Below, one piece after another: positions 1-8,261 of a DNA stretch of 64,000 nucleotides. Origin of the DNA: Clostridia bacterium (lineage in GTDB: Bacteria > Bacillota > Clostridia > Lachnospirales > Lachnospiraceae); NCBI GenBank assembly GCA_910575245.1, contig CAJTEN010000020.1, positions 50,889 through 114,888 on the forward strand, read 5' to 3'. The notes under the pieces are model-generated. The model had not been told where the DNA came from and did not search any database. It was given only the letters and a program-made list of their open reading frames with translations. Numbering within the stretch: the first letter of the stretch is position 1; each line of letters begins with the position of its first letter. Made by a program: the position numbers and the translations under genes.

Positions 1-22
1 ATCTTTCCTGTCTCCTTTGTTT
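1..22 (-). promoter_or_regulatory. Ribosome binding site and start of a gene lying off the left edge
   Basis: Read on the minus strand, the last bases of the window are AAAGGAGACAGGAAAGAT. This is a strong Shine-Dalgarno (AAGGAG) about nine bases before an AT that would become ATG with the next base. A gene controlled by the cobalamin riboswitch just upstream therefore begins at the window edge. Its identity cannot be seen; riboswitches of this class usually control cobalamin or cobalt transport, cobalamin synthesis, or B12-independent isoenzymes. Confidence 0.6.
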
Positions 23-134
23 TTATTTTCGCCGTATCTTTCGTCGGCATTTTCCCTCGCTGGCCGGCGCTCGCAGCCATACGCAAGAGGATGTTACGAT
101 TCACACTCTTCAACTGTGAATCATAACAAGAGAA

Positions 135-385
135 TTCTGCTGTCCGGATATTTCGACTTGACACTCATGCAGCCAGGCCTTCTCGGATATACTCCAATGG
201 CTTTTCCCGGTTTGTGGCTTCCGGTCAGGCAGACACTCTGCCGCACGATCCACTTGGCTTGTATGCTGCACATCTTTCTTTGCAGTCATACAAACAGCAG
301 CGGCGGTCTGTCACGTGTCTCACGGCGACGGGCTCGTACAGGATTTACACCTGTTTCCCCGAACAGATCATTCTTATCATAGTAC
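135..385 (-). promoter_or_regulatory. Cobalamin (B12) riboswitch
   Basis: The minus strand carries the conserved cobalamin aptamer blocks in order: GGGGAAACAGGTG-TAAATCC followed by the GAGCCCGTCGCCGTGA block (about 318-361), GGAAGCCAC and GGGAAAAGCC (about 200-222), then ATGAGTGTCAAGTCGAAATA (about 148-167). A perfect 8-bp hairpin (GATTCACA / TGTGAATC, 99-123) lies between aptamer and start codon and is the likely expression platform. No run of U follows it, so control may be translational. Two plus-strand open frames across this region are incidental. Confidence 0.85.
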
Positions 386-446
386 TTTGCACCGGATTGG
401 TCAACATGATACAGGGTTGAATCAGGAGCAAACCGGAACTATAATA

Positions 447-462
447 TATAGTAAACGACATT
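447..462. repeat. Single arm of the TATAGTAAACGACAT palindromic repeat
   Basis: TATAGTAAACGACATT here matches the left terminus of the 103-bp palindrome at 54828-54930. No right arm is visible, so this is probably a relic or one-ended fragment. It lies between the riboswitch and the MITE at 496. Confidence 0.45.
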
Positions 463-495
463 TAAACCAAAAAAAAGAGCGTACAGTAATATAAT

Positions 496-683
496 CAATG
501 TCATTAAGTTAAGCCGGACGCGCCTGACATGATAGGACTTCCTAAGGACGCGCTTTCGCTCGGTTCCAAACGCAGCGGTACTAAATTCGTGGAAAACCTC
601 ATTAAGTACCGGCGTTTTCCTACGGTCCTAAGGAGAATCCTATCATATCAGACGCTGTGTATCGACTTAGCTAAATGACATTG
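496..683. mobile_element. MITE copy 1 (188 bp, 10-bp target duplication)
   Basis: The ends are CAATGTCATTAAGTTAAG on the left and an imperfect complement ending in AATGACATTG on the right. The interior is itself a long imperfect palindrome containing GATAGGA and CCTATCAT arms. It is flanked by a perfect 10-bp direct repeat, GTAATATAAT, at 486-495 and 684-693. The same element recurs in the other orientation at 11947-12104 and 50615-50803. There is no coding capacity, so it must be moved in trans. Termini and duplication length resemble IS4/IS231-type elements; that assignment is inference. It sits 27 bp before the start of the next gene and may affect its transcription. Confidence 0.9.
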
Positions 684-710
684 GTAATATAATATCTACG
701 GAGAAAATAC

Positions 711-2348
711 ATGGAAAGGGAATTTTTAGACATTCTACAAAAACAGGAAGCATCCGAGACAGCCGCCTACCAGTCTGCGGCGTTGATCCGGCAGATCATA
801 AAGGACGACTTCAGTAACAGTGCGGAGATCCTGCAGGTAATAGATGCCTGCGGAACAGAATTAACGGACTTTTTCCGGATGCCATCTTGCATACCGTTTC
901 AGAGAAAGATCCCGCTGCCTGTCCGTACGTGTGATTTCTTCCATGCGGCGAAGCATACCTTAAGCCAGATCCCCTATCTCCACAGCCACAATTTCTATGA
1001 ATATATTTATGTCCTGCGCGGCAACTGTACACAGCACACAGAGACACCGGCGCAGACAATTCTTCTGAAAGCACATCAATCCTGTCTGCTCTCTCCCGGT
1101 GTCTCGCATATTGTGGAGCGATGCGGGAAGGAAGATATCATTCTGAAATTTGCCGTCTCAGAATCCTTATTCCGGGAAGTGATACTGCCGTTTTCTTCTG
1201 CCGGTATGGAAAAAGATGTCCTGATATTCCATCATAGCAATGCACAGATCAGCATGTGTATCTATATGCTGTTAAAAGAAAGCAGGAATCCATGCGAATT
1301 TGGCGAAACGGCTATCAGGAATTATCTTTCCCTGCTGTTTATCGAACTTATGAGGAAACCGCCTGCACCATATCCTGATATCATCAAAAAGCTGGTCAGG
1401 AAGAATTTCGGAGAAGACTGTGAAATAACAGACCTTACAGAACTAAAAGGCGGCCAGTTCAACGCGGTATATGCAATGAGAAGAACAAGGGAAGCAGACC
1501 GGATCGTGCTGAAGGCCGGCGTGATTCCAGGTACTCCTCTGCTTACATACGAAAGAGATGTCATGCCGACAGAAGTTGCCTGCATCCGCATGCTGAAAGA
1601 AAAGACGAATGTTCCCGTACCGGAAATCCTCGCCTGCGATTTCAGCAAGACAGAAATCGACAGCAATTATTTCTTTATGACGGCCATGGAAGGAATCACG
1701 CTTTCTGCAGCGGCCAGGAAGATGGACCGGCAGAACCTGGACAGAATCCGGGCACAGATGGCAGAATATATGGTACAGATGCACCAAATCAAGGGCAGCT
1801 ATTACGGATATTTTACCGAACAGAAAAAAGAACAGTACCCGACGTGGCAAGCTGCCTTCCGCAGTATGATAGAACAGCTTTTAGAAGATGCCGAAGAACA
1901 TCATACCCGTCTTCCATATGACAGAATCCGGCGAACGCTCCATGATAATGCTTCTTATCTGGATCTGTGCCAGGAACCGGCTCTGGTGGATTTCGACTGT
2001 CATGACGGAAACGTATTCGTCAAAAAGGAAGGCTGTGAATACACAGTGGAAGGAATCCTGGATTTTGAAAGAGCTTATTGGGGAGACCCAATCGCGGATT
2101 TTCCGGGTGCATTTGTCTTCACAGATGACATTAGCAAAGAGCCGGCATTTCTGAACAGCTACCTGAAGGCAGGCAGCGAACTGAAAACCTATGACGAAAG
2201 TGTAAGAAAACGGTATCTGTTGTACAGAATGTATCTCTCCATTATTATGACTGCGGAATGTTTCCGATATGGATGGCTGTACGGAAAACTGCAGTCGGCT
2301 CTGGCCAGAAGTTTTCTGGATAAATGCCTGAAGGGACTGGAAAAGTGA
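711..2348 (+). CDS. Fusion protein: AraC-type cupin sensor domain plus aminoglycoside phosphotransferase-like kinase
   Basis: 545 aa. Residues about 75-170 resemble the sugar-binding cupin half of AraC regulators (HSHNFYEYIYVLRG, then LLSPGVSHIV), but no HTH domain follows. From about residue 230 the protein is an APH/choline-kinase-fold enzyme: LKGGQFNAVYAMRR nucleotide loop, lysine in RIVLKAG, catalytic segment VDFDCHDGNVFV near 426 (Asp and Asn kept; the usual HGD reads DFD), and metal-binding ILDFERAYWGDP near 451. The start has GGAGA 8 bases upstream. The MATE gene begins at its stop codon, so the two are translationally coupled. The substrate is unknown: an antibiotic, a sugar or a choline-like metabolite are all possible. 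Resistance is not demonstrated. Confidence 0.75.
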   Translation: MEREFLDILQKQEASETAAYQSAALIRQIIKDDFSNSAEILQVIDACGTELTDFFRMPSCIPFQRKIPLPVRTCDFFHAAKHTLSQIPYLHSHNFYEYIYVLRGNCTQHTETPAQTILLKAHQSCLLSPGVSHIVERCGKEDIILKFAVSESLFREVILPFSSAGMEKDVLIFHHSNAQISMCIYMLLKESRNPCEFGETAIRNYLSLLFIELMRKPPAPYPDIIKKLVRKNFGEDCEITDLTELKGGQFNAVYAMRRTREADRIVLKAGVIPGTPLLTYERDVMPTEVACIRMLKEKTNVPVPEILACDFSKTEIDSNYFFMTAMEGITLSAAARKMDRQNLDRIRAQMAEYMVQMHQIKGSYYGYFTEQKKEQYPTWQAAFRSMIEQLLEDAEEHHTRLPYDRIRRTLHDNASYLDLCQEPALVDFDCHDGNVFVKKEGCEYTVEGILDFERAYWGDPIADFPGAFVFTDDISKEPAFLNSYLKAGSELKTYDESVRKRYLLYRMYLSIIMTAECFRYGWLYGKLQSALARSFLDKCLKGLEK

Positions 2349-3679
2349 GCGCGGCCGGAAAAGATCCTGCACATTTGGGATCCATGCCAGTCGGCAGGCT
2401 GATCTGCCAGAACACGATACCGGCGTTTGTCAGTATTCTGGCCTACAATCTGTACAATATTGCCGATACGTTTTTCATTGCAAAAGGTGTCGGAATGGAT
2501 GCCGCCGGCGGCCTGGCTGTCAGCTTCCCGCTCTTCATCTTTCTCTCCGCATTCACCTCCATGCTCGGCGGTGGCGGCGCTTCCATACTGTCGCAAGCTC
2601 TGGGAGCGGGAGATTTACGCAAGGCAAACAGGGTAATCGCCAACTGCTTTGGAGTATTTTTCCTCATCGCCGTTCTGATATCCTTATTCGGCCTGCTCTT
2701 TCTGGAACCTCTCCTGTATGGCATGGGCGTGACAGATACGCTGCTGCCTTATGCGAAGACATATACCCGCATCATTTTGTCGGCTGCGGTAGTCTCCACC
2801 GGTTTCTCAAGCCTGATACGGGCGGAGGGCAGCAGCAGATATGCCATGTACATCTGGCTGATTCCCATCGGAATCAATCTGCTCGCGGATCTGATCCTGA
2901 TCTTCGTCTTTTCTATGGGAGTTGCAGGCGCTGCCATGGGCACCGCATTGTCATGGTGTGTCTCTATGGCAATGAGTGTCCGTTACTTTTTTCTGTCAGG
3001 AAGAAGGATCGTGAAAATCGAATATCAAGATTTCAAACCGGACCTTCCGCTGCTGAAAGAGATATTCGGCATCGGGATCCCGGCCTTTATACAGACATCC
3101 GGCTATAGTTTCTCTGTTATTTTTATCAATCAGATTCTGAAAAATCATGGCGGAGATCTGGCCATCAGTACCTATGGAATCGTCAGTAAGGTGTATACAT
3201 TTCTTCTTCTGGGCATCACCGCACTCATGCAGGGAATTCAGCCGATTATCGGTTATAATTACGGAGAAGGAAACTCAGAAAGAATAAGAGAGACTCTGCA
3301 TAAATCCTACCGGTTAGCAGCTTTTTACGGATTGGCCGTTTTTGCGGTTCTTTTGCTGTCCGCGGAATCCATGATCCGTATCTTTACCTCAGACAATGCT
3401 GTAATCGGGCTGGGGCGGGATATCCTGCTGACCATGGGAGGCGGAATCGTGTTCCATGGCATTTATTCCACCCAGTCCGTTTATTTCCAGGCAACGGGGA
3501 AACGCGGGGTATCTCTTTTCTTATCCCTGTGCAGCCACATTATCTGCCTGATTCCCTCTGCCATGATCTTGCTGACATTTGCGGGAAACACAAAGATCTG
3601 GTATGCATTTCCGTTATCCGGATTTGCGTCCATGGTCATTTCCTGCCTGCTGATGAAAACCATGACAAAGGACAGATAA
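2345..3679 (+). CDS. MATE family multidrug/metabolite efflux transporter
   Basis: 444 aa from a GTG whose last two bases overlap the TGA stop of the preceding gene (GTGA). GAAGGGA about ten bases upstream serves as ribosome binding site. I prefer this to the upstream ATG at 2324, which lies deeper in the previous gene. The sequence opens like MATE proteins (MPVGRLICQNTIPAFVSILAYN... NIADTFFIAKG), with GGGGASILSQALGAGD in the first half and the matching second-half motif around IQPIIGYNYGEGN, giving about 12 membrane segments. MatE proteins export cationic drugs or metabolites using Na+ or H+. Coupling to the kinase-like protein suggests a shared substrate, which is inference. Confidence 0.9.
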   Translation: MSAAGKDPAHLGSMPVGRLICQNTIPAFVSILAYNLYNIADTFFIAKGVGMDAAGGLAVSFPLFIFLSAFTSMLGGGGASILSQALGAGDLRKANRVIANCFGVFFLIAVLISLFGLLFLEPLLYGMGVTDTLLPYAKTYTRIILSAAVVSTGFSSLIRAEGSSRYAMYIWLIPIGINLLADLILIFVFSMGVAGAAMGTALSWCVSMAMSVRYFFLSGRRIVKIEYQDFKPDLPLLKEIFGIGIPAFIQTSGYSFSVIFINQILKNHGGDLAISTYGIVSKVYTFLLLGITALMQGIQPIIGYNYGEGNSERIRETLHKSYRLAAFYGLAVFAVLLLSAESMIRIFTSDNAVIGLGRDILLTMGGGIVFHGIYSTQSVYFQATGKRGVSLFLSLCSHIICLIPSAMILLTFAGNTKIWYAFPLSGFASMVISCLLMKTMTKDR

Positions 3680-3727
3680 AAACAGGCAGAACCTGAAAAT
3701 ACGAAACAATTTCCTATAGAATGTAGT

Positions 3728-3754
3728 GGGGCAGGTCGTTTCGCGACCCGCCCC
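3728..3754. terminator. Hairpin between convergent genes
   Basis: GGGGCAGGTCG-TTT-CGCGACCCGCCCC forms a stable stem between two genes ending toward each other. No proper U-run follows on either strand, so it is a weak or bidirectional terminator candidate. Confidence 0.5.
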
Positions 3755-3800
3755 ATAATATATTTCCGTAATGTTTCAGCCTTCGGCCTGTTTCCCCTGA

Positions 3801-5105
3801 TCACTTTTTCGCATCTTTATTCAAAGGCCGTACCATAAACAGACTGATCAGCAAAGCCACGATATAAAGCACGATCGTCAAATACAACACATTCTGATAT
3901 CCGACAGGATTGATGCTGTTGCCGTGGGAATCCTGCATGAATTCTCCGGTGCTGTTAACGATCAGGTTCGCAACCTGATTACCTGTCAGACCTGCAAACG
4001 CCCATGCCGACAAAGTGATTCCATGCAATGCACTGATGCTGCCCATGCCATAATGATCGGAGAGCAGTGTGGGCACATTGGAGAAGCCGCCGCCGTATCC
4101 TGCATTGACAACAAAAATCAACCCCAGTACCAATACCGTAAGAAGCATATTACCCTGGCCGTTCTTAATTCCTCCCGTTACCATAACCAATCCGGTGAAC
4201 ACAATGGAAAGCACGAAGATCAGCTTGTAAATCGTATTCCTGTCCTTCATAGTATCCGCCCACGCCGAGAAACCGAGACGTCCGCCTGCATTGAAGATCG
4301 CGGATACGGTAGAGATAATACCGACGGCTCCCGCCAGACCGATACACTTCACGATCATCTTCTCCTGGGAGATCAGTGCCAGGCCACAGGTAATATTGAT
4401 ATAAAACATAATCCAGATACCGATATAATTGGCAACAGGCCTTGTCTTAATAACAGACAAGATGCTCTGGCCCTTCTCTTTCTTCTGAGGCTCATGCCAG
4501 CCTTCCGGTTTCTTCAATAAGATATGGCCCGTAAACATCATAATAAAATATACAGCCGCCAGGATCATGAACATCTTATAGATGCCGCCCTCGCCCAGAT
4601 TGTCCAGCATAGCCTGCATGATCGGGCTTGCAATCGCCTTGGCCGCACCGAATCCCGCAACCGCCAGGCCGGTCGCCAGGCCCTTCCTGTCCTCAAACCA
4701 GAGCATAAGTGTCTTAACCGGAGACAGATAACCGGTTCCAAGGCCGACTCCCATAATGAAACCATAGCATATGTAGATACCGATCAGCGCCAGAACACTG
4801 TGCTGATGCTGGCCGCCGTAATATATGAAAAATCCTGTGCCGGCCATACCTGCCGCAAAACAGATCGCGGCAATCAATGATGATTTATGGATATCCTTCT
4901 CCACCACATTCCCCAGAAACGCTGCAGACATTCCCAGAAAGAAGATCGCGAAACTGAATGCCCACTCCGTTGCACCCTTGGAAAAACCGATGTAATCCGC
5001 TATCTCCTGGCTGAAAATGGACCAGCAGTATACGGTACCGATGCTGCAATGGAGTAAAAGCGCCGGAATAGCGGCACATATCCATTTGTTTTGACTCTTT
5101 TTCAT
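3801..5105 (-). CDS. OFA-family MFS transporter (oxalate/formate antiporter-like)
   Basis: 434 aa with about 12 membrane segments. The opening NKWICAAIPALLLHCSIGTVYCWSIF, the GVGLGTGYLSPVKTLMLWFEDRKGLATGLAVAGFG loop and the ALHGITLSAWAFAGLTGN segment are typical of the OFA branch of the major facilitator superfamily (OxlT, YhjX). Members exchange oxalate/formate or take up small carboxylates such as pyruvate; the substrate cannot be read from sequence. AGAGGATAG lies upstream of the ATG. Transcribed alone, convergent with the MATE gene. Confidence 0.85.
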   Translation of the reverse strand: MKKSQNKWICAAIPALLLHCSIGTVYCWSIFSQEIADYIGFSKGATEWAFSFAIFFLGMSAAFLGNVVEKDIHKSSLIAAICFAAGMAGTGFFIYYGGQHQHSVLALIGIYICYGFIMGVGLGTGYLSPVKTLMLWFEDRKGLATGLAVAGFGAAKAIASPIMQAMLDNLGEGGIYKMFMILAAVYFIMMFTGHILLKKPEGWHEPQKKEKGQSILSVIKTRPVANYIGIWIMFYINITCGLALISQEKMIVKCIGLAGAVGIISTVSAIFNAGGRLGFSAWADTMKDRNTIYKLIFVLSIVFTGLVMVTGGIKNGQGNMLLTVLVLGLIFVVNAGYGGGFSNVPTLLSDHYGMGSISALHGITLSAWAFAGLTGNQVANLIVNSTGEFMQDSHGNSINPVGYQNVLYLTIVLYIVALLISLFMVRPLNKDAKK

Positions 5106-5198
5106 GTTGATAACTATCCTCTCTTTCGTTATAAAATCTCTCTTCTATTTTACTCTTAATGATAACAAATTTCAATTCAAAATTTCTTTAGGATCCGC

Positions 5199-5227
5199 TT
5201 GACATTTACAGCCGCAAGTTGTAGTTT
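5199..5227 (+). promoter_or_regulatory. Possible promoter for the Rpn-like gene
   Basis: TTGACA, 17 bases, then TAGTTT. The -35 box is consensus and the -10 weak. The intergenic region 5106-5402 shows nothing else certain; it also holds the leader of the minus-strand OFA gene. Confidence 0.35.
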
Positions 5228-5402
5228 ATTATCATATCTAATATATTCTATACTTTATTTCTATGGTTCCGTGGATTACGGCACAGACAACTGTATTTTA
5301 TCTTTACACCTGTCTGATCCCCGCGGAAGTCGGCAGCATCCGCCGAATTTTCCAGTTATCGTATCAACTTAGGAAACACACGTTTACACAGGAGGAGATT
5401 TT

Positions 5403-6689
5403 ATGACAAACAAACTGAAGAATTATTTTCCCATGATACAGGAACGGCAGGAGATTCTTGCCAGGATCCGGGCCGACCGCTCTCTTCATGCAAGATTCAG
5501 AAGCTGGCCTGCAGCACAACAGGAAGAATTTCTGGATATCTGCACCGGTGTCAAAGGCCTGAAGCTGTTGTACGATGGATTCTTTAAGGAAGTCATGAAT
5601 CCCGAATATGTCCCGAGCCGGCTGAACGATTTTCTTTCCCATATGCTGGGACAGGAAGTCAGGATCCTGAAGGTCCTTCCCAACGATTCCACCAGGCTTG
5701 CGGACGAAAGTTCACTGCTGATCATGGATATTGTGGTGGAACTGGAGGACCGCAGTATTGCCAATGTAGAGATGCAGAAGATCGGATACCTGTTCCCCGG
5801 CCAGAGGAGCGCCTGCTACTCGGCAGATCTTCTCCTGCGGCAGTACAGGCGCGTCCGTGGCGAGAGAAAAGACAGTTTTAACTATCACAACATTAAAAAT
5901 GTCTATACCATCGTTCTGTTTGAAAAAAGCCCGAAAGAATTTCACGCATACCCTCATGAATATTATCATTTTTTCGAACAAAAATCTAATACCGGACTGA
6001 AAATGGAACTCTTGCAGAAATACCTGTTCATCCCTCTTGACATCTTTCGGAAAAGTCAGCACAATAGAACTATCAACAACAAAAAAGATGCATGGCTGAC
6101 TCTCTTCTCCTGCGATGACCCTGATACGGTTGCGGAACTGATCCGGGCATATCCGGAATTCATGGGAATATACGAGGAAGCCTACACAATCTGCCTGAAT
6201 ATAGAAAGGGTGATGGAGATGTTCTCAGAAGAACTGGCGATTCTTGACAGAAATACCGCAAAGTATATGATGGACGAAATGCAGAACGAAATCGACGCGA
6301 TGCATGACAAACTCAAAGAACAGAAGAAAGAATTCGATGAACAACAAAGCAAGCTCGAAGAACAGCGAAGCGAGCTTACTCAGCAACGGAGTAAACTTGT
6401 CCAACAACAGAGTAAGCTTAACCAACAACAGAGTAAGCTTGACCAACAACAGAGTAAGCTTGACCAACAACAGAGTAAGCTTGACCAACAACAGAGTAAG
6501 CTTGACCAACAACAATATACCATCGACAAGCAGCAGTACACTATTGACCAAATGAAGGAAAGGTATGACGAATCTCTCCGGAATGCCATAGCACTCCTGC
6601 GCAGCTTAGAGATACCGGATTCTGAAATCGTTGTCCGGATCTGTGAACAATATCAGATGGATGAATCACAGCTTCAACAATATTTTTAG
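5403..6689 (+). CDS. Rpn-family PD-(D/E)XK nuclease (transposase-like) with repeat coiled-coil tail
   Basis: 428 aa. The N-terminal two thirds match the Rpn/transposase_31-like PD-(D/E)XK proteins: FFKEVMNPEYVPSRLNDFLSHMLGQEV, then active-site candidates Asp108 (LIMDIVVEL) and Glu123-x-Gln125 (NVEMQKIGY), the E-x-Q variant usual in this family. Residues about 295-385 are a heptad coiled coil built from (QQ)QSKLxQ units encoded by 21-bp tandem repeats. The end (AIALLRSLEIPDSEIVVRICEQYQMDESQLQQYF) is the usual C-terminal helix pair. Rpn proteins are DNases that promote RecA-independent recombination. AGGAGG is near the ATG. The gene is monocistronic with its own terminator. Confidence 0.8.
   Translation: MTNKLKNYFPMIQERQEILARIRADRSLHARFRSWPAAQQEEFLDICTGVKGLKLLYDGFFKEVMNPEYVPSRLNDFLSHMLGQEVRILKVLPNDSTRLADESSLLIMDIVVELEDRSIANVEMQKIGYLFPGQRSACYSADLLLRQYRRVRGERKDSFNYHNIKNVYTIVLFEKSPKEFHAYPHEYYHFFEQKSNTGLKMELLQKYLFIPLDIFRKSQHNRTINNKKDAWLTLFSCDDPDTVAELIRAYPEFMGIYEEAYTICLNIERVMEMFSEELAILDRNTAKYMMDEMQNEIDAMHDKLKEQKKEFDEQQSKLEEQRSELTQQRSKLVQQQSKLNQQQSKLDQQQSKLDQQQSKLDQQQSKLDQQQYTIDKQQYTIDQMKERYDESLRNAIALLRSLEIPDSEIVVRICEQYQMDESQLQQYF
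6339..6527 (+). repeat. Nine 21-bp in-frame tandem repeats inside the Rpn-like gene
   Basis: Each unit codes for seven residues of the type QQQSKLD. The five units from 6402 to 6506 are almost identical at DNA level, whereas the flanking units (6339-6401 and 6507-6527) have diverged. Near-identity of the central copies points to recent expansion by slippage or recombination. Copy number could vary between strains without breaking the frame. Confidence 0.9.
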
Positions 6690-6743
6690 CTCTGTTCTTT
6701 CTCAATTAAGTGATATCTTTTCAAATAATCTGTATTTAAGAAA

Positions 6744-6795
6744 CCGACGTAAAGCGGCCGCACCACAAAGCCCCTTTACGCCGGTTCTTTTTTTC
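6744..6795 (+). terminator. Rho-independent terminator after the Rpn-like gene
   Basis: CCGACGTAAAG pairs with CTTTACGCCGG across an about 19-base loop that contains a NotI-like GCGGCCGC, followed by TTCTTTTTTT. Confidence 0.8.
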
Positions 6796-6865
6796 TGGTG
6801 AATCATTTCCTCTCCTTCCCGCGTTATAATAACCAAAGAGGCTTGGAAAGGAGGCAGAAAATCAC

Positions 6866-7387
6866 TTGACACGTGAAGATGAATTGATCAGATGGATCCA
6901 GAACGGCAGACGTGAATGTCTGGATGAACTGATAGAAATGTACTATCCTGCCATCCTCCGTTATTGTCTGTGGCATATGCCGGATACAGAGAGCGCACAG
7001 GACGCGGCACAGGAAACATTCCTGAAACTGGTCCGGTTTATCAACCGCTATGAACACAGAGGGCAGTTTAAAGCATTCCTCTACCGGATTGCCGCAAACA
7101 CCTGCATTGATCTCCAAAGAAGTCTTCCTGACACGGAGCCTCTGGCAGAACAATTACCGCACGTGATCTGCCGCCCTGATTCAGGCTATCAGGAGGCCGA
7201 AAACCGCCAGCTGCTTGCGGCAGCGTACACAGGCCTTAAGGAAAACCAGCGGGAACTCATACTCCTTAGATATGGACAGGAGCTGACCCTGCGGGAGATC
7301 TCTTCCGTCACCGGGCTGCCTCTGCGCACAGTTCAGACCAACCTGCGCAGAGCCGTCAAAAAGATGCGGGCTGTACTTGATCCTTAA
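6866..7387 (+). CDS. ECF-type RNA polymerase sigma factor
   Basis: 173 aa. It starts at TTG, 11 bases after AAAGGAGG; no in-frame ATG fits better. Sigma region 2 covers about residues 10-80 (CLDELIEMYYPAILRYCLWHM, then AQDAAQETFLKLVRFINRY and FKAFLYRIAANTCIDLQR). Region 4 covers about 115-168 (LKENQRELILLRYGQELTLREISSVTGLPLRTVQTNLRRAVKKMR). The next gene codes for a membrane protein in the position of an anti-sigma factor, followed by an ABC transporter. A sigma factor that senses envelope stress or an antimicrobial and drives the exporter is the likely arrangement; this is inference. Confidence 0.9.
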   Translation: MTREDELIRWIQNGRRECLDELIEMYYPAILRYCLWHMPDTESAQDAAQETFLKLVRFINRYEHRGQFKAFLYRIAANTCIDLQRSLPDTEPLAEQLPHVICRPDSGYQEAENRQLLAAAYTGLKENQRELILLRYGQELTLREISSVTGLPLRTVQTNLRRAVKKMRAVLDP

Positions 7388-7424
7388 CCATTATCCAACC
7401 GACATAATTTCATAAGGAGGTCGT

Positions 7425-8195
7425 ATGAAACATCAAAAGCAATGGAACAGTTTCTTTGCACTGGAGAAGAATGTTCCTTATACATCACATCTGCAATACA
7501 CAAAAGAGCTCTCACAAATCTGCCGGGCATCTTCTGCCGGAAAACGGAAAACCTCGTCTGCCTTCGGCACCCTTGTGAAAAAGCAGTTCAGATTTATGGC
7601 CTGGAAGCTCTGGTTCTTCCAGGGAATGATACTGGCTGTCCTGTGCGCCGTATTCTTCTGTCTGTTCGAAAACGATTATCCGAATTGGTTTACCGCCGCC
7701 CTGCCCAAATTCCTGTGCTGCTGCAGCGTTACAGTCGCCATGAGCTCTATCCCTCTTCTGAAAAGAGCAGCCCGTTTTCAAATGATGGAACTGGAACAGT
7801 CAACACGCTTCTCTGTCTCCGGAATCCTTGCCGCACAGCTTCTGTTTATCGGTATCGGAGATCTGAGCATGCTGGCTGTTCTGGCTCTGACCGTGATCCG
7901 GTATGAATTGACCGGATCAGTTGTATTCTTTGCCCTGGTTGTCCCCTTCATGACAACCGCTGTCACCTGCATGATGCTGTGGATTCGGACCACGCCTGCT
8001 ATTTTCGGGCGGATGTCCATACTGTTCTGTATCGCAACCGTACTGTTCATGAACCGGATACTTGACTGGTACAGAGATTCAAAAGAAACTGTCAGAATTG
8101 GATACTGGTGCATATACCTTCTGGCCTGCCTGTGTATTCTGTACCATGAATACCGCCGACTGCGCTTTACAAACTGTACGGAAAAGATGCTGTAG
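7425..8195 (+). CDS. Membrane protein following an ECF sigma factor (possible anti-sigma factor)
   Basis: 256 aa, preceded by AAGGAGG. The cytoplasmic N-terminal about 60 residues are charged; six hydrophobic helices follow, beginning WKLWFFQGMILAVLCAVFFCLF and ending WCIYLLACLCILY. I do not recognise a named domain and see no zinc-binding HxxxCxxC motif of classical anti-sigma factors. Its position between the sigma gene and the ABC pair, with spacings of 37 and 66 bp, suggests regulation of the sigma factor or a part in the transporter. Confidence 0.6.
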   Translation: MKHQKQWNSFFALEKNVPYTSHLQYTKELSQICRASSAGKRKTSSAFGTLVKKQFRFMAWKLWFFQGMILAVLCAVFFCLFENDYPNWFTAALPKFLCCCSVTVAMSSIPLLKRAARFQMMELEQSTRFSVSGILAAQLLFIGIGDLSMLAVLALTVIRYELTGSVVFFALVVPFMTTAVTCMMLWIRTTPAIFGRMSILFCIATVLFMNRILDWYRDSKETVRIGYWCIYLLACLCILYHEYRRLRFTNCTEKML

Positions 8196-8261
8196 TTATC
8201 GGCAGGCAGCCGACTGCCCCATCACCCACAAGAACGAAAACCATAATATAAGGAGGCATAC

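Noticed and set aside
17..420. Two overlapping plus-strand frames of 121 and 68 aa
   Set aside because: They run antisense through the conserved blocks of the cobalamin riboswitch and have no ribosome binding site or family resemblance.
6402..6506. Short tandem repeats that could suggest a CRISPR array
   Set aside because: Units are 21 bp with no spacers, in frame, and code for a coiled coil inside the Rpn-like gene.
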